From: Cyprinodon diabolis
Lineage: Eukaryota > Chordata > Actinopteri > Cyprinodontiformes > Cyprinodontidae
Direction: 5' to 3'
DNA: 64,000 bases
NCBI GenBank assembly: GCA_030533445.1
Contig: CM060076.1
Location: forward strand, 7,606,501-7,670,500
In this document: positions 21,551-33,200 of the stretch, in pieces
Numbering within the stretch: the first letter of the stretch is position 1
Layout: the number at the start of each line of letters is the position of its first letter
The notes under the pieces: model-generated
Databases searched by the model: none
What the model saw: only the letters and a program-made list of their open reading frames with translations
What the model was told of the DNA's origin: nothing
Position numbers and translations under genes: made by a program

Positions 21551-21822
21551 AATGGTAAATGACATATACTTATATAGCACTTTTTCAAGTCAGAAGACTT
21601 GACCAAAGAGCTCATTCACCCATTCACACACACTGTCTGTGGCAAACTACATTGTGGCAACAGCTGCCTTACACTGTTGCCACCGGGCCCTCTGACCACC
21701 ATCAGTAGGCAATGCAGGTGACGTGTCTTGCCCAAGAACACAACGGCACTGAAAGTCGGACCTGGGGCTCGAACCGACAACCCTCCAAATGCAGGCCACA
21801 CTTCTGCACCCGACGTCACCCT
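21551..21822 (-). repeat. tRNA-derived SINE, family A, copy 3
   Basis: Minus-strand copy of the 2005 SINE with an internal deletion of about 40 nt (near 21665). The promoter half is degraded: the B box is still visible as GGTTCGAGCCCC near 21775. The tail is '...TCATTTACCATT' at 21551. Confidence 0.7.
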
Positions 21823-22683
21823 AATGTGGCAGAATGATGGAAAAATGGTCAGTATGTCCTCCAGCAGTCTGAGCCTATAGCAGCATCACTATAGAGATAT
21901 CTCAAAAATATAGTTTTAAGCCTAGCCTTAAAAGCACACAGGGACAAAAACTGGTAGATGGTTCCACAGGGGAGGAGCCTAATAACTAAAAGACCTTCCT
22001 CCCAATTTACTTTTAGAAATTCTAGGAACCACTAGTCAACCTGCAGATTGAGAGCAAAGTGCCCTGTTAGAAACACAAGGTGCAAACATATCTCTGATAT
22101 AAGATCGAGATAAGATGGATTTAAAATGTATTCTAGAATTGGTTGTCCAAGTATGGCTTATTACATACTTTTCAATGATTGTGAATGAGTGTTTTTAATT
22201 AAGTGTCACTACTCACACAGACCAGTATCTTCTTTTTGACTCACACCACCCACTGGAACACAAACTCTTAGTCATCAGAACCTTATATCACCAGGCAGAA
22301 CATGTCCCTACTAAAACAGATGGGAAGCACAAAGAACAGAAACACATCAAAGATTCTCTCCAAAACTGTGGATATCCAAACTGGGCATTTATCAAATCAG
22401 CAAGGAAATCCAAAAACTTTTTTGTTTTATTTTATTTTATCAAATGCTTAATCTCAGAATGATGCCCCCATATGCCTGTGTGCAGTTAGGTCAGCAATTC
22501 ATAACATTGAGAATACTACTGTTTTTTTATTTATTCTCAGTCATTAATGGAGCTCAGGATGCGGAAATTGTACAATGGCTATTTTGGTCGTCGGCCTGAA
22601 CAGGAGGTTAACTGGTTATTCATGATTCTTTTTGCTTTTATATCTTACTGTGCACACATGGCAGAATACTTTTTCATTACCTA
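21823..22683. other. unassigned DNA
   Basis: No recognised element or domain-bearing frame. Confidence 0.45.
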
Positions 22684-23216
22684 CGAGGGGCGTTCAATAA
22701 GTAATGCCCCTGACACACTTCCAGGTGTTTGATCCAGCTGAAATTTTGCATGTGAGGCTATTTAAATCTCTATAGATTAAGTAGCATATTACAAAAAAGC
22801 TCTGAACTATTTGAGGTTTCTGACTTACAGGTGTTTGAACTGAGTAAAGTCTAAAATGGAGCCTGTTGAGTGTCGAGCAGTGATCCAGTTTTTCTATTTG
22901 AAAGAACTCACATCAAGGGAGACTTTTGATCAAATTAAAGTAACTTATGGTGATTATGCCCGTTATATGACCTTTTACAAGCTTATCACTATAGGTTACT
23001 TTCATTTGATCTAAAGTCTCCCCTTGTGTGCCTTCTTTCAAATGCAAAAACACAGACTTGACTCAGTTTGAACACCTGTAAATCAGAAACCAAAATTAGT
23101 TCAGAGTTGTAATTTGCTATTTAATCTATAGAGATTTAAATAATTTCACAAGCAAAATCTCAGGTCTATCAAACATCTTTATTGGATCAGGAGCATTACT
23201 TATTGAACGCAGCTTG
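22684..23216 (+). mobile_element. foldback mariner-like element
   Basis: Flanked by TA (22682-22683, 23217-23218). The left end CGAGGGGCGTTCAATAAGTA is mirrored by the right end read backwards, GCTGCGTTCAATAAGTAATG. The two halves are inverted copies of one another over roughly 230 bp each, including the start of the transposase gene, so the element is a head-to-head palindrome rather than a simple internal deletion. The terminus is typical of mariner elements related to those with 'GAGGGG.GTTCAATAAGT' ends. Confidence 0.8.
22856..23014 (+). pseudogene. mariner transposase N-terminal fragment
   Basis: A 52-residue frame starts MEPVECRAVIQFFYLKELTS. This is the start of a mariner transposase, whose N-terminal helix-turn-helix begins with an E-x-R-x-V-I-x-F/Y-x-Y/F-L-K pattern. 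After about 42 residues it runs into the palindrome centre and stops, so no catalytic domain is present. The same N-terminal coding region recurs in inverted orientation at about 22990-23050, without the 'MEPVECRAV' segment. It cannot transpose itself. A transcript could fold on its own coding sequence. Confidence 0.75.
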
Positions 23217-24600
23217 TAAGCCTGGTTTATGCTTGACACATCCGTGGCCTGATTTTTCTGCACACGACACCTAGAAAATAACGTGGGGAAAAAATGGTGG
23301 ACAAGTGACACTTCCTACTAGTAAGGGTTCAAAAATATAACCATCTTTAAGCTCTAAATTCTGATCACTGCTGCACTTTTTATTGGTAACGTTTATCTAC
23401 TCCAACTGCAATATCATCCCACTGTCGTAGGCTGTGTGGAGCGAAATATCATTTAGTATGCACTCTGTGCATGCAAAATGACAAAAGTTTGTCTAAAGTC
23501 TAAGGTCTCTCTCTAAAGTCTTATGTTTTTCCAGATTTGCAGGCATTCATTCTCCATATGAAAAAATAAATATAGAACATTTTATCTGTACTCTTCATGC
23601 CACCGTTTAAATTCTGTTCTGTATATTTCTAGACTCAAATTATTACAGGTTTCACTGCCATTTACAAAAATTCTTTATATAAATTTACTGCACATAACTC
23701 TACTCAGGTCAGGACTTGCATAAGAAAAAACACAAAAGAGATGTTTGGATGGACAGAAGTTAATGTATTTGAAAGCAAATACAACTTTTTTTTCCTGTTC
23801 TTATAGTCTTGTCAAATGGTAACGCAGTTCTGAAACATAACAAACACGGTCTGTTCAAGTTTATGCGCAAATACATTTTTTTCTTTATCAGAGGCACAAA
23901 TCAGGTCCTTCTTTGTATCATAGTGCATTAAGAGGCAAGAATAATATGCTTGACTGTATTATAATGTAGTTGAAGGTAAAATATTACAGTCAGATTGGAT
24001 CAGGAATGAATAAAAATGATGAGGACGGACTTTGCTGAGACAAGAAAATGTGTGTTTAAAGTTAAAATCCCAATTTGCTCAGATGGAAATCAATGATTTA
24101 AATGAAATTGAAAGTGACTGACATTTTAATTGAAAAAGGGTGAGGAGGCTAAAAGAGGTAAAAATTATGTTAATCGCAATGAAAAGGAAGTGGCAAAGGA
24201 TTCAGATCTGTCCATTATGAGGACAAGGCTCTGCCAGCAAGACTATTAATAACAGAAAGTTATGAAACATTCATGATGTGGACTGTTGGATGGCTCAGAT
24301 AATGAATGTTGGAGGTGCAGCAAAGAGACAGGTTGGATTTCCTTATAGTAGGTGCAGGTGTTTTATGGTTCTTGATTGGGTTTTAAGGAATAGCATTCTC
24401 TTACTGTTCTTCTCCAGGGTTGACGGCTAGTTTTAGATAACTCTGGGAAAGAAGATATGATAAAGAAAAGTACATTTGATCCCTAAATTAATCCTCGGTT
24501 TATTTGTTATTTTTAATGAAGTAGAATTAGACTTAGACAACTTTATGGTAATTTTTTATACACAGAGTGTATACAAAGCAAAATGTAGTTTTATACAGCC
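23217..24600. other. unassigned DNA
   Basis: 23219-23290 ('GCCTGGTTTATGCTTGAC...') resembles the start of a fish MITE but has no visible partner end. 24060-24300 is complex sequence without a family call. No domain-bearing frame is seen. Confidence 0.35.
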
Positions 24601-25025
24601 TTTAGACAGTGAATGAGGAGCAGTGATCAAATGTTAAGTGTGGGATAAAAAACATGGTGCAAAAGGCATTGATGTGGAAGTTCAGAGCAGTGCAAAAAAA
24701 CATATATGGTGCAAGAATACAGTAGAGAAACATTTTTGGGTTGACTTCTATTTGGTATGATATCACTGTGTTGCAGTCTCTATTTGTGACTTTATTTTGA
24801 GTTTTTTTCAGCAGTCTGATGGCATGGGGAAAAAAGCTGTTACAGAACCTGTTCGACCTGCATCCAATGCTGCAAAGCCTCTTCCCAGAGGGCAGCCCAG
24901 TGAGAACAGTCCATGGTGGGGGTGTGAGGGGATTCTTCCTTCTGAGGCGCTGCAGCCTCCACACCACACAGTGAGACTGCCGGTCAGAATACTCTCCATG
25001 GTTCTTCTGTAGAAGGTCAACTATC
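24601..25025 (-). pseudogene. LINE reverse-transcriptase C-terminus (CR1/L2/Rex1 type), 5'-truncated
   Basis: On the minus strand one frame reads 'TFYRRTMESILTGSLTVWCG' (from about 25017), the end of the RT domain in fish LINEs. After a deletion of about 60 codons' worth of family sequence, the next frame gives 'TVLTGLPSGKRL..IGCRSNRF.NSFFPHAIRLL', the conserved C-terminal tail. The 3' UTR ('GCACCATATATG...', 'TTGCACCATG') matches the copy at 55670-56070. The frame change and deletion show it is dead. The exact clade cannot be fixed by eye. Confidence 0.75.
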
Positions 25026-25915
25026 ATAAGTAGACTATGGCTGCTCATCTAACTGCAAAAATTATTCATCTGATAATCGCCCATTATCCCCTGTATACTA
25101 CACGAGGCAGGATCTATGATGAGGCTGAAACTCGGCCCGATACAAAACATTTTTTGCACGATTGGAGAATTGGCCCCAAAAGGCCAAAAACTTGTACAGT
25201 GTATGTTCGGCTTAAAGGTGTGAATTGTCCTAAAAAAATGTATATGTTTCAGCTGTGGTGTTTATGGAGAAACTTCAAGCCACTGCCTTAACTTCCAGTA
25301 AATTGTCTTTAGTCAGGGTGTACAACTCTTCTCTTTCTGGGTTTGGTGTGGGGATTTTGCAGATTCAGAATTCAGTAACCAGTCTGTGGCAACTGGACAT
25401 CTGGACAGCAATCCCAGTGGTGCGTCCAAAAGGTTACGCCCCTGAAAATGGGGAGGACTAGTGACAGTGAGAAGAGATGTTTCCTCAGAGAGAACTTTTA
25501 CTCTAATGAGAAAAAGACTGCAGCATCTCCAGGCATGTGGGCAGAGACAGACGGTGTTCACGTCTAGTTCAAGAATACCTTGTAAATCGTAAATTTATAC
25601 TTCTTAACCACAAATTACACAATTAAGAAAATACACCTAATGGCTTAAAATTACTCTTTTCTGGACCTTTTTTCTTTTTTTTATTCTTTATTATTATCTC
25701 AATACTGTCATCCTGTATTGCACTCTTCTTTTTATTGATATCCCATGTTTTATGTTGATCCGCTTGACACAATGTCTGCAGAATTATTTGCTGTCCTCTC
25801 TGACTCTGCCTCGTGCTTTAATATGCTCTATTAATATAATTATTCTCTTATCAGTTCTTCAGTTTGCTGACACTGTTTGTCTTGTTTTTTGTTTTTGTTG
25901 TACTTATTTTATGTA
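25026..25915. other. unassigned DNA
   Basis: No recognised repeat. Short frames at 25037-25561 on both strands have no identifiable domain. 25640-25915 is T-rich. Confidence 0.4.
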
Positions 25916-26170
25916 TTTTTATTTTATTTATTCATTTATTTCGAACAGACAGTAAAAACAATCAAGAAAGAAAAAAATTTGAATGAAACAAACTTAAGAA
26001 TGAAAATATAAAACAAATTATTTTGCCAATGTGACATGCAAATTTTATGTTTTCTGTTTTCGAAAAGGAGCAGGTAGAAGATACATCTTATAATGTCCTG
26101 CCCCTTTCCTACTTGTCAATTTATCATCAATTAACTGTCAAAACATCAAAAAACCAAAAAAAAAACACTT
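25916..26170 (-). repeat. retroelement 3'-end-like repeat
   Basis: 'TTTATTTCGAACAGACAGTAAAAAC' onward, with 'AAAAGGAGCAGGTAGAAGATA...CCTGCCCCTTTC' (26064-26107), resembles a common fish non-LTR 3' UTR in reverse orientation ('AAAAGGAGTAGGAAGAAG...CCTACCCCTTTCC'). No coding part is attached. Confidence 0.5.
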
Positions 26171-28040
26171 GTTTCCATTCCACATGATGTTTAGCCATGT
26201 ACAATTATTTTAAGTACTATTTATGTCATCAATTACATTATAGACTATTAAACAGTCATCTTATATAGCGTATTTTGAAATGAGCTCGGTTTTAATCAGT
26301 TTTTTTAATTGGTTTGCATTTATAATTTTTTAAAATTTTTTAAGCTCTTCATTCCATCTTGTTTACTGTTTTGCTGTATTTTTTTTCTCTTTTTTTTCTT
26401 GTCTGTTTAACTCTGAAAAACCATTAAAAAAAAGACAAAAAAAATGAAAATACACCTTGCAGGGCAAACCACATTTTAGCATTTTAACCCTTTTTAAATC
26501 AGATGACTTTCTCTTTTACCAAGTTTTATGAATTTCTACATTTAATGCATTAGTGATTTTTATTACTATGGATTTACCATCATTAATTCTCTTATGGTCT
26601 AATTATTAATATCTACAATTTTAACTTATCACAGTGGCTCTGATCTCTTCTACAGGATGGGCCACTTGCAGAGTGTTAATGGTCATTAGGAGGTTCCGAT
26701 GGGTGGTTTTAGTTACAGGCTTCTTTGCAGTGTGAGTCAGGGTGAGGGCAGGTGAGAGGTGAATCTTTTTTCATTTTCACATGTATTTATATCATCTGTG
26801 ATTTTGAGAGAGATACAAGTATTTCTTTTTATTATAAAAGGTGTTCTTTACCTTTAAAAGTATATCTGAGCAAGATGGGGAAAATAGTTTTCTAACCATC
26901 AGGATTTTTGACTGATGTTTAGCAAACTTTGAGCGCATAGATGTAACCGAGGTGGGGAGGGGCTCTAGAACGGATGGTATCTTGCCTCTTGTCAAAAGTG
27001 CTGTGGACATATTTCCTTAAATATAGTGACATATGGGGTTGCTTTAATATTTTTTCTGCTTTGACCTTGGTTATACCTGAAGAAAAAGCTGCAGCCTTTT
27101 AAAGATTTTCATCAAGATGAGGGTAATCTTTTCAGACATTTCACCATAGAGAATGTTTCTTACTTCAACTGAGGAAGGAATATTGATGTGGGAAAATAAA
27201 AAAGGAAAGACGCATATCTCTTATTCAAGCAAAAACTGAACTGTTGACCTCTTCAAGTTTCCTTTTTTCTGTATTTTCCCAGTTTCCTATCCAGTATCTA
27301 AGCACACAGCCAAGTACAATCCTGAATAATCATGGCTGGGTTTCAGACATTCACACTTACAACTGCTTAGTCTTTTTGAGGATTTGTACTCTTGTGGCTG
27401 TAATCTCCGCTGACATTTCCTGCTTTAGCACAGAACACTCAAACAGGTGTTGAGGGAAAAAATATAATCCATAGATTTTGACAAAATTATTGTCTGTCAC
27501 TTTTCATCCAGTACAATCTATGCATTCATAAGACTGTTTAAATGATGTCCCTATGGGTCACTTGATTTTGTTTTGCACAAAGGAATGCCTCCTTTCTATC
27601 TGAAACATGGTTTGTTTTGCATCATCATTGCTGATCATCTGGCAGGGGAGGCTACTTGAAAGATCCGATAAGCTATGAATGTATCCCCATAGAGATATTC
27701 CTGGCACATTCAAACAGTGTAGAACCACAGCTCGGCATATCCCATCTGCCCTGAGAGTGCCCAGACAAGCTGTAGCCACTCGCTGGGGACCAGGAAGCCT
27801 GGGCTACAAAGCTTTGCCTGCTGGTACCTACAAACTAGAGAGCTGTTTGATATTAAAGCACCGGCTTAGGGGTAAAACTGAACTTTTTTAATGGTCTTGG
27901 TAGAGGCAAAATCTGGCAAAAAATCCTCTATTCTTTGAAATAGATCCTGGAAGGGTTTTAGAGTGGAATGGTTGTTTTAAAACCAGAAAACTGAGAGTTC
28001 AACTCGAGCCCTTGCATGTGCTGTCTGAGTGGGGGATTGC
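26171..28040. other. unassigned AT-rich DNA
   Basis: No recognised element. Frames near 26792-27891 have no identifiable domain. Confidence 0.45.
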
Positions 28041-28237
28041 TGTTAACAAGGGGTGGAGGTTGGGTGGGGACCCAAATGCAGAGAGGAGGAGGTAGAGATG
28101 AGTTTTGCTGAATTAATGATAAAGGCAACAACCAAATTCCAAGAACAAAATACCAAGAAACATCAGGGGAAAGCACACATGTGGAGCCAAGCACCATCAA
28201 GAAACCAGCAAGGAGTATCTGAACAGCAGGTGTATAT

Positions 28238-28786
28238 TAACCTAACTCCGCCAGAAAGATTTGCTCCGCATATCCATCTGGAAACCTTCGGTTGAAGTAA
28301 TTTTGGGAAGGGGCGAAAATACTGGTTAGCTGATTGGCCTATGTTGGTGATAGACGGGCCAAATAAACCAATCAGATCAACGAAGCATATGACGTACTAA
28401 CCGAGCGACGACGAAGAGGAGCCAATTGATAGATCAAACTCTTGCCGAAGCCAGTCGGGAGAAGAGCAAAAACATCTTTTCCTCTGAGTAAAGCCTCCAG
28501 AGCAGTGTTGTGCTCTTCTTTCAGTGAAGAAATACTGTGTGATTCCGATAACTTAAACTTGCTCGATAGCCACGCTAACGCTAGTTTCATCGGCTGAAGC
28601 CGCCATGTTCTTTAGACTGAACTGTCGCACTTCTCGTTGCGTCACACCTCAACCCGCCTCAAAGCCAACGCTGATTGGACGTTCTTTTGGTGAACTGCTC
28701 CAAATTTTCTTTAACGGAGAGTAGCCAGACTGATCTGCGAGTGAAACCTTGAAAGCTCACGAGATCATGATGGTCTCACGAGCCTA
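28238..28786 (-). mobile_element. 549-bp non-autonomous element carrying a helicase fragment, copy 1
   Basis: Exact 9-bp TSDs GGTGTATAT flank it (28229-28237, 28787-28795). Read on the minus strand it starts TAGGCTCGTGAGACCATCAT and ends GGCGGAGTTAGGTTA, so the ends are short imperfect inverted repeats (TAGGCT/TAACCT). A second copy at 44706-45177 is also flanked by a 9-bp TSD, which independently confirms the boundaries. It carries promoter-like DNA with 'CCAATCAGCG' and the beginning of a RecQ-like helicase. By recollection, helicase-encoding Academ-type transposons make long TSDs and would be a candidate parent; this is not verified. Confidence 0.8.
28417..28590 (-). pseudogene. RecQ-like helicase N-terminal fragment (in mobile element)
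   Basis: Minus frame from ATG 28590: MKLALAWLSSKFKLSESHSI, then 'SLKEEHNTALEALLRGKDVF', then ALLPTGFGKSLIYQLAPL. The 'LKxEQxxAL..LLxGKDVxxLLPTGxGKSLIYQ' pattern is motif 0 plus Walker A (motif I) of RecQ-type superfamily-2 helicases. The lysine and serine of GKS are present; copy 2 has the canonical Q where this copy has H. After about residue 58 the frame leaves the family ('RRRSVSTSYASLI') and the remaining helicase motifs (DEAH and onward) are absent. It cannot be a working helicase. It is a first exon or captured 5' end carried by the element. Confidence 0.75.
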
Positions 28787-29055
28787 GGTGTATATATGGG
28801 AGACAGAAACAATGGGAGGACTAATTATCTGATAGGGAGCAGGTGTAGACAGAAGTAACCAGAAGGACCTAAGGAACAGGAGACCTGCACAAGGGGGCAC
28901 CAGAGAGCAAAAAAATTAAAATAAATTCCAAGACTGTTTAAATATAACACAAAAAGGAAAAGAAACCAAGAAAAAGCAGAATAACATAAATAAAAGTTGA
29001 AATGAAAACTTGAAAAGAAACTCAAACAGAAGTTCACCAGGGGAGAACCATAACA

Positions 29056-30261
29056 AGAGTTCTGAAGAATTTAGATGTTATTTGCACTGAAGGTAAAGAA
29101 AAAAAAGTTTTCAGTACATACTGTCACCTAAACCTGATGCATCGCTGAGCTGCATGAAATGAGGAATCAATGCGATTGCCATGAAACTGTTGAATATTGC
29201 AATAGTGATACAGTTTGCAATTATCTCATATTTTCTTCAGTTTCTTTTTTGTTTTCCATCATTATCACTTTCCTATCACTCTTCCTGAGTAGAAATATGT
29301 ATAATAGGCGTTCAGAGTATAGACATGGAAAAGCAAAAAAAGCTTATCTGCACACCAACACAACCTGCTCATGCCAGTTAATGTTTAATGCAGAGTAAAT
29401 GAATTGCACCCAAAAAAATATAGCTTATTTAATTTTGTTATCTGTGACTGCTATATTGTACATATTGATATTGCAACAATTCTAATTAATGATTTTATTA
29501 GGCTCTAGTTATAATTCACTTTAACCTCATATTTTCTGCAAAGTTTTGAGTTTAACTGTAGAGCTATGGTCACATTCATTCAGGCTAGCGTTTAAATCCC
29601 TTGTCACATAAGGCTCAAGACCTCCTCACAACAATTAAAGTCTGCCAGGGCACAGATGGTCTTTGCAAAGTCTCAGAGAGGTTTCTGGTTGTTTTAGCAT
29701 GCCTTTTCTCTTTAGAAGTCATTCTGGTTTGTTATTGTGTTGCCAGCAGAGGGTGGAACCTTGGGAAGCGAGGTGACAGTCGTGGTGTATCCTGTTGTGC
29801 TGCTGCGCACCTGCATGCATTGGTAATGAGGAACATTTGAAATAAGAACAGCAATACTTGCCTTATGGAAACTCAAGGCCAAACTGGCAGAACTCCAAGT
29901 ATGATATTGTCCATTTTATTTCAGCAGGGCTGCTTTGTGCAGGATTTCTCATCACTCTTTTGACTAAAAGCTAAAAGGATCCACAGTGCATGATTAAATT
30001 ACAGTGCCATGCTCAGTCACTTGGCACAAGTATTTTGTTGGCTCTCACTGGAACATGGCCACCAGCTGGTAAAACCACATGCAGAGCCAAAAAGCCTTTT
30101 GGGTTAGGGGTGCTGATTGCTAAACTATCAAAAGATATTAGTTTTCTTTCCTGCACTGGGGTTTTATAATATACTTGTCAAGCTGCAAAAGAAAGACCCT
30201 GCAAAGGAGTTAAACTCTCTCATTGGTTAGACTGAGAAAATGACCAATAAGGGGGGCTGAT
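29056..30261. other. unassigned DNA
   Basis: No recognised repeat or coding domain. The frames at 29159-29398 and 29601-29840 have no identifiable domain. Confidence 0.45.
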
Positions 30262-30879
30262 TGTCATGTTGGGGTCTAATCTTCTAACCCACATGCAGAA
30301 ACCCTCAAGAGAAAGGAAAAAAAATAAAAGGTTTATTGACAATGTTTTCAGAGAAATGTGAACGGGGTCTTGGTTTGTCAGGCTGGTCACGGGAGGGAAG
30401 CAACTAGAGGAGGACAGAGCGCTTAGAGTGGATCCAGGAAACTTGCTGTTAAACGGCGGTTTGGGTTAATACCTGCTCAGGGGGTATTCTGACCGGCAGG
30501 GGGGGAAACTTGAGGGTCCAGAGGCTGATCGGCAGGCTGAGGGCAGAGGCGGAGACGGAGGCTGAGGGCAGACAGGCAGGTTCCAGGCAGCGAGAGTTTT
30601 CTCCAGGAATTGACTGATGACCAGATATGTCAGGATCTGAGAGGCAGAAGAACACAGATTCAGAGAGGTTCTCAAAAGATCAGGAGTTAGCTGGCTCAGG
30701 TTTGCTGGTACCATTACTGGCAAACACTCTGGCAGGGAAGTGTCAGCCTCCTCCTCCTTAAGAAAGCCTCTAGATGAGCAGATGGGAAACAGGTGTGCAG
30801 AAGTCAGCTCACGCCCTCAGGAGGAAGATCTCAGGCTCCCTCTGGTGGAGAAAGGTTGACAAGCCTCCAGATCCCAACA
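30262..30879 (-). mobile_element. solo LTR (family 1), 618 bp
   Basis: Plus-strand ends are TGTCATGTTGGGG and ...GATCCCAACA, i.e. minus-strand TGTTGGGATCTGGAG...CATGACA, a TG...CA LTR. It is flanked by an exact 5-bp TSD CTGAT (30257-30261, 30880-30884), the usual size for Gypsy/ERV-type integration. A polyadenylation signal (AATAAA read on minus, near 30331) lies towards the 3' end. No internal region or second LTR is present. It shares ends with 60591-61304. Confidence 0.75.
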
Positions 30880-32839
30880 CTGATTAGATTTGAGGAGCAA
30901 TTGTGATTGTTTAAACTGGTTTTCACTGTGCTCTGGGACCAGAAGGGTGAAGGAAAAGGTAAATGGAGAAGGTAAAGCAGAAAAAAAATACAGTTTCAAA
31001 AAGTTGATGGTTATTACTTCATAAAAACTTGGTAAATGGAATAAAGAATCAACTTTTTAAATCTTTAATTAGGAAAGGTTTTTAAAATGAGATTCGTGAA
31101 TTATGCTTGTTTTTTTTAATTCTCCATTTAGAAATAGGATTTGAAAATGCATATTCAAATTTTAAAATTTAATAATTGATTAATTAATATGATTTACAAT
31201 ATATCTATTTTATTTCAAATGAAAATTTTTAATTACAAAATTAATTTCAATTTGTATTACAAATTTGCATGATTGTAATATTAAATTTAAAATTGCTGGT
31301 TTTCTTTTTCTGTGACTTTCTAGATCCTTCATGCATCTCAACCCAAAATCACCTCTCCTCTTTTTTTTTTAAATACAGCCCTAGTGACTCAGAATCCTTT
31401 TAATTATAGTTATAAGGCAGGTTCGCATTTGTTTGAAGTCCTGTATTGGTTCTGAACTGCCCCAAAAACGCTTTGATCATGTCAGTATTAGATTTTAGTC
31501 TGTTTCTTTGAGCTTTAAGGCCTTTGTTAAATCCTGCCCCATGTCAGTGTTTTGCTTTTTAAAGGACTTAACGGTGGAAAACCTGACAGTTTCTTTTTTA
31601 TATATATATTATGAGTTGATAGGCTTTTTTAGATTGACTTTTTGTTTCAGTTGTAACCTCTAAGCTACCTTTTCTGGTTTGGGTAAAACTTTAGACAATC
31701 ATTACTGTATTCCCATGTATCATTAAGTCCATGTGGCACAGCTGGACCTTTAAATTCACTTTGACAGTTATTTCTAATTATTAAAGTGAGAAAATATCAC
31801 TATTTGTAGTGTAAATAGTTCTTATGCTTGGGTAAAGTCTGACAGAATTATTTTAGTCAGAAACAACAGCTACTGTTGAGAAAGAGCTTCATTTAGCTTC
31901 ATTTTAATTCCCTTATCCTGCCTCTACTTCCTTTGAAATGAACTTTTTGTATATATTTTTAGGTCATCCAGAGGTCGCCATCCTAACTAACCAAAATGAT
32001 CTAATTTTTAGTGCTGTTAGTGTAGCTACCTTTCTTTTTAAAATCTTATTTTTAATATTGGGTGATGATGCCGTCATCTAACCAGAGTCTTGCAATCTAA
32101 ACCAAAGATACCAAAATAAAAAAAGAAACACAGATTTTTTTTTTTAAATCTCTATCCATAGGTAAATTAAGAAAAAAACGGGCTTGTATTCATTTTGTTT
32201 TTTTTGAGATTATGAAAAATAAAGGGACAGACTTTTTAGATTCCAAATGAAAGGTGTTTTTATTAACTTTATTAATGTGATTACAGTATTTTTATTTTAT
32301 TTTATCATTCACAATAGGTTTACACTGCCATTTAGCAATTTCTTCAAGTGAGACATTCATCTCATTCTCTGGATCTTTAAAGATAATAGTTAAAGGCAAC
32401 AATGTGTATATAACAGCAAACAAAAAGCTGGATTTCAAGGCAATGACCTCTGATGTTATTATTGATATCCAGTACTGACAGATTTAAAGATTATATCTGG
32501 AGTTTGCCAGAAAGTATAAAGCATATAACTTTGAAACTACAACACAAGTGAAAGTTTTATCTGCAGAAAGAAGGAATGAAAATATAGACTACTTTTGTTT
32601 TTATTGGAGCACTCTGATTGTATGATGTCATCAGCTGAAATACAAATAATACCTAAAAAACAGTTTTAACTGCACCAACCCGCAAAGAAAAAAGTGGATC
32701 ACTTTGGTGCAAGGTGGAGCTAACGGGGTTGTCTGCTTCATGTCAGGAGGAGGCAACTTTTTTCATAACTCTAGACAAGAAAATGTCTTCAAGCATACGT
32801 GCTCAGGCTGTAGCTTTCTGAATTGTTTTCCTGATGTTA
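30880..32839. other. unassigned AT-rich DNA
   Basis: Very AT-rich from 31020 to 31400, with no recognised element. No domain-bearing frame. Confidence 0.45.
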
Positions 32840-33200
32840 ACGAATAAAGTGAAGCAGACTGGGAGCAAGCTTGAGTTAGCAGGTGACAATTGAACCAGCA
32901 GGTGACAAGCAGAATGGACTGGATGCAGATATTGGGAGAACCCGCAGAGGACAGGCTAAACTTACTGATTACAGAACTGAGAAGGCAGACGATGACTGAG
33001 CAGTGGATGATGACTGACAGGCTGACTGGACATGGCTTTGAGGCAGGTAGAACAAACTGGTGACAAGCAGAAAACCTGATGTGGGCAAAGTCTGAATCCA
33101 GTGAAGGTAGGTTGAGCACAGGAACCCAGGAGGCAGGCAATGCACACTGACACTAGTGTCTCTCATACAGGCAAGGAGATGACATTCTGGCAGGGATTAA
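32840..33200 (-). repeat. possible LTR-like or retroelement fragment
   Basis: On the minus strand it is CT-rich, with repeated 'CTGCTTGTCACC' and 'GCCTGCC' blocks, and it resembles the body of the LTR-like families at 1-280 and 37760-38090. Ends are not defined. The overlapping minus frames (32763-33166) are by-products of this composition, not genes. Confidence 0.35.

Larger units (their letters stand above)
28041..29055 (-). repeat. LTR-like repeat (family 2) interrupted by the helicase element
   Basis: Minus-strand reading starts TGTTATGGTTCTCC (29055) and ends CTTGTTAACA (28041), i.e. TG...CA with short inverted ends. The block near 28885-28975 matches the repeat at 999-1577. Removing the 549-bp insertion and one 9-bp TSD leaves about 457 bp. 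Flanking 5-bp duplications are not evident. Likely a solo LTR of an unnamed family. Confidence 0.5.

Noticed and set aside
30449..30723. Minus-strand proline/serine-rich frames
   Set aside because: Inside the solo LTR; composition artefact.
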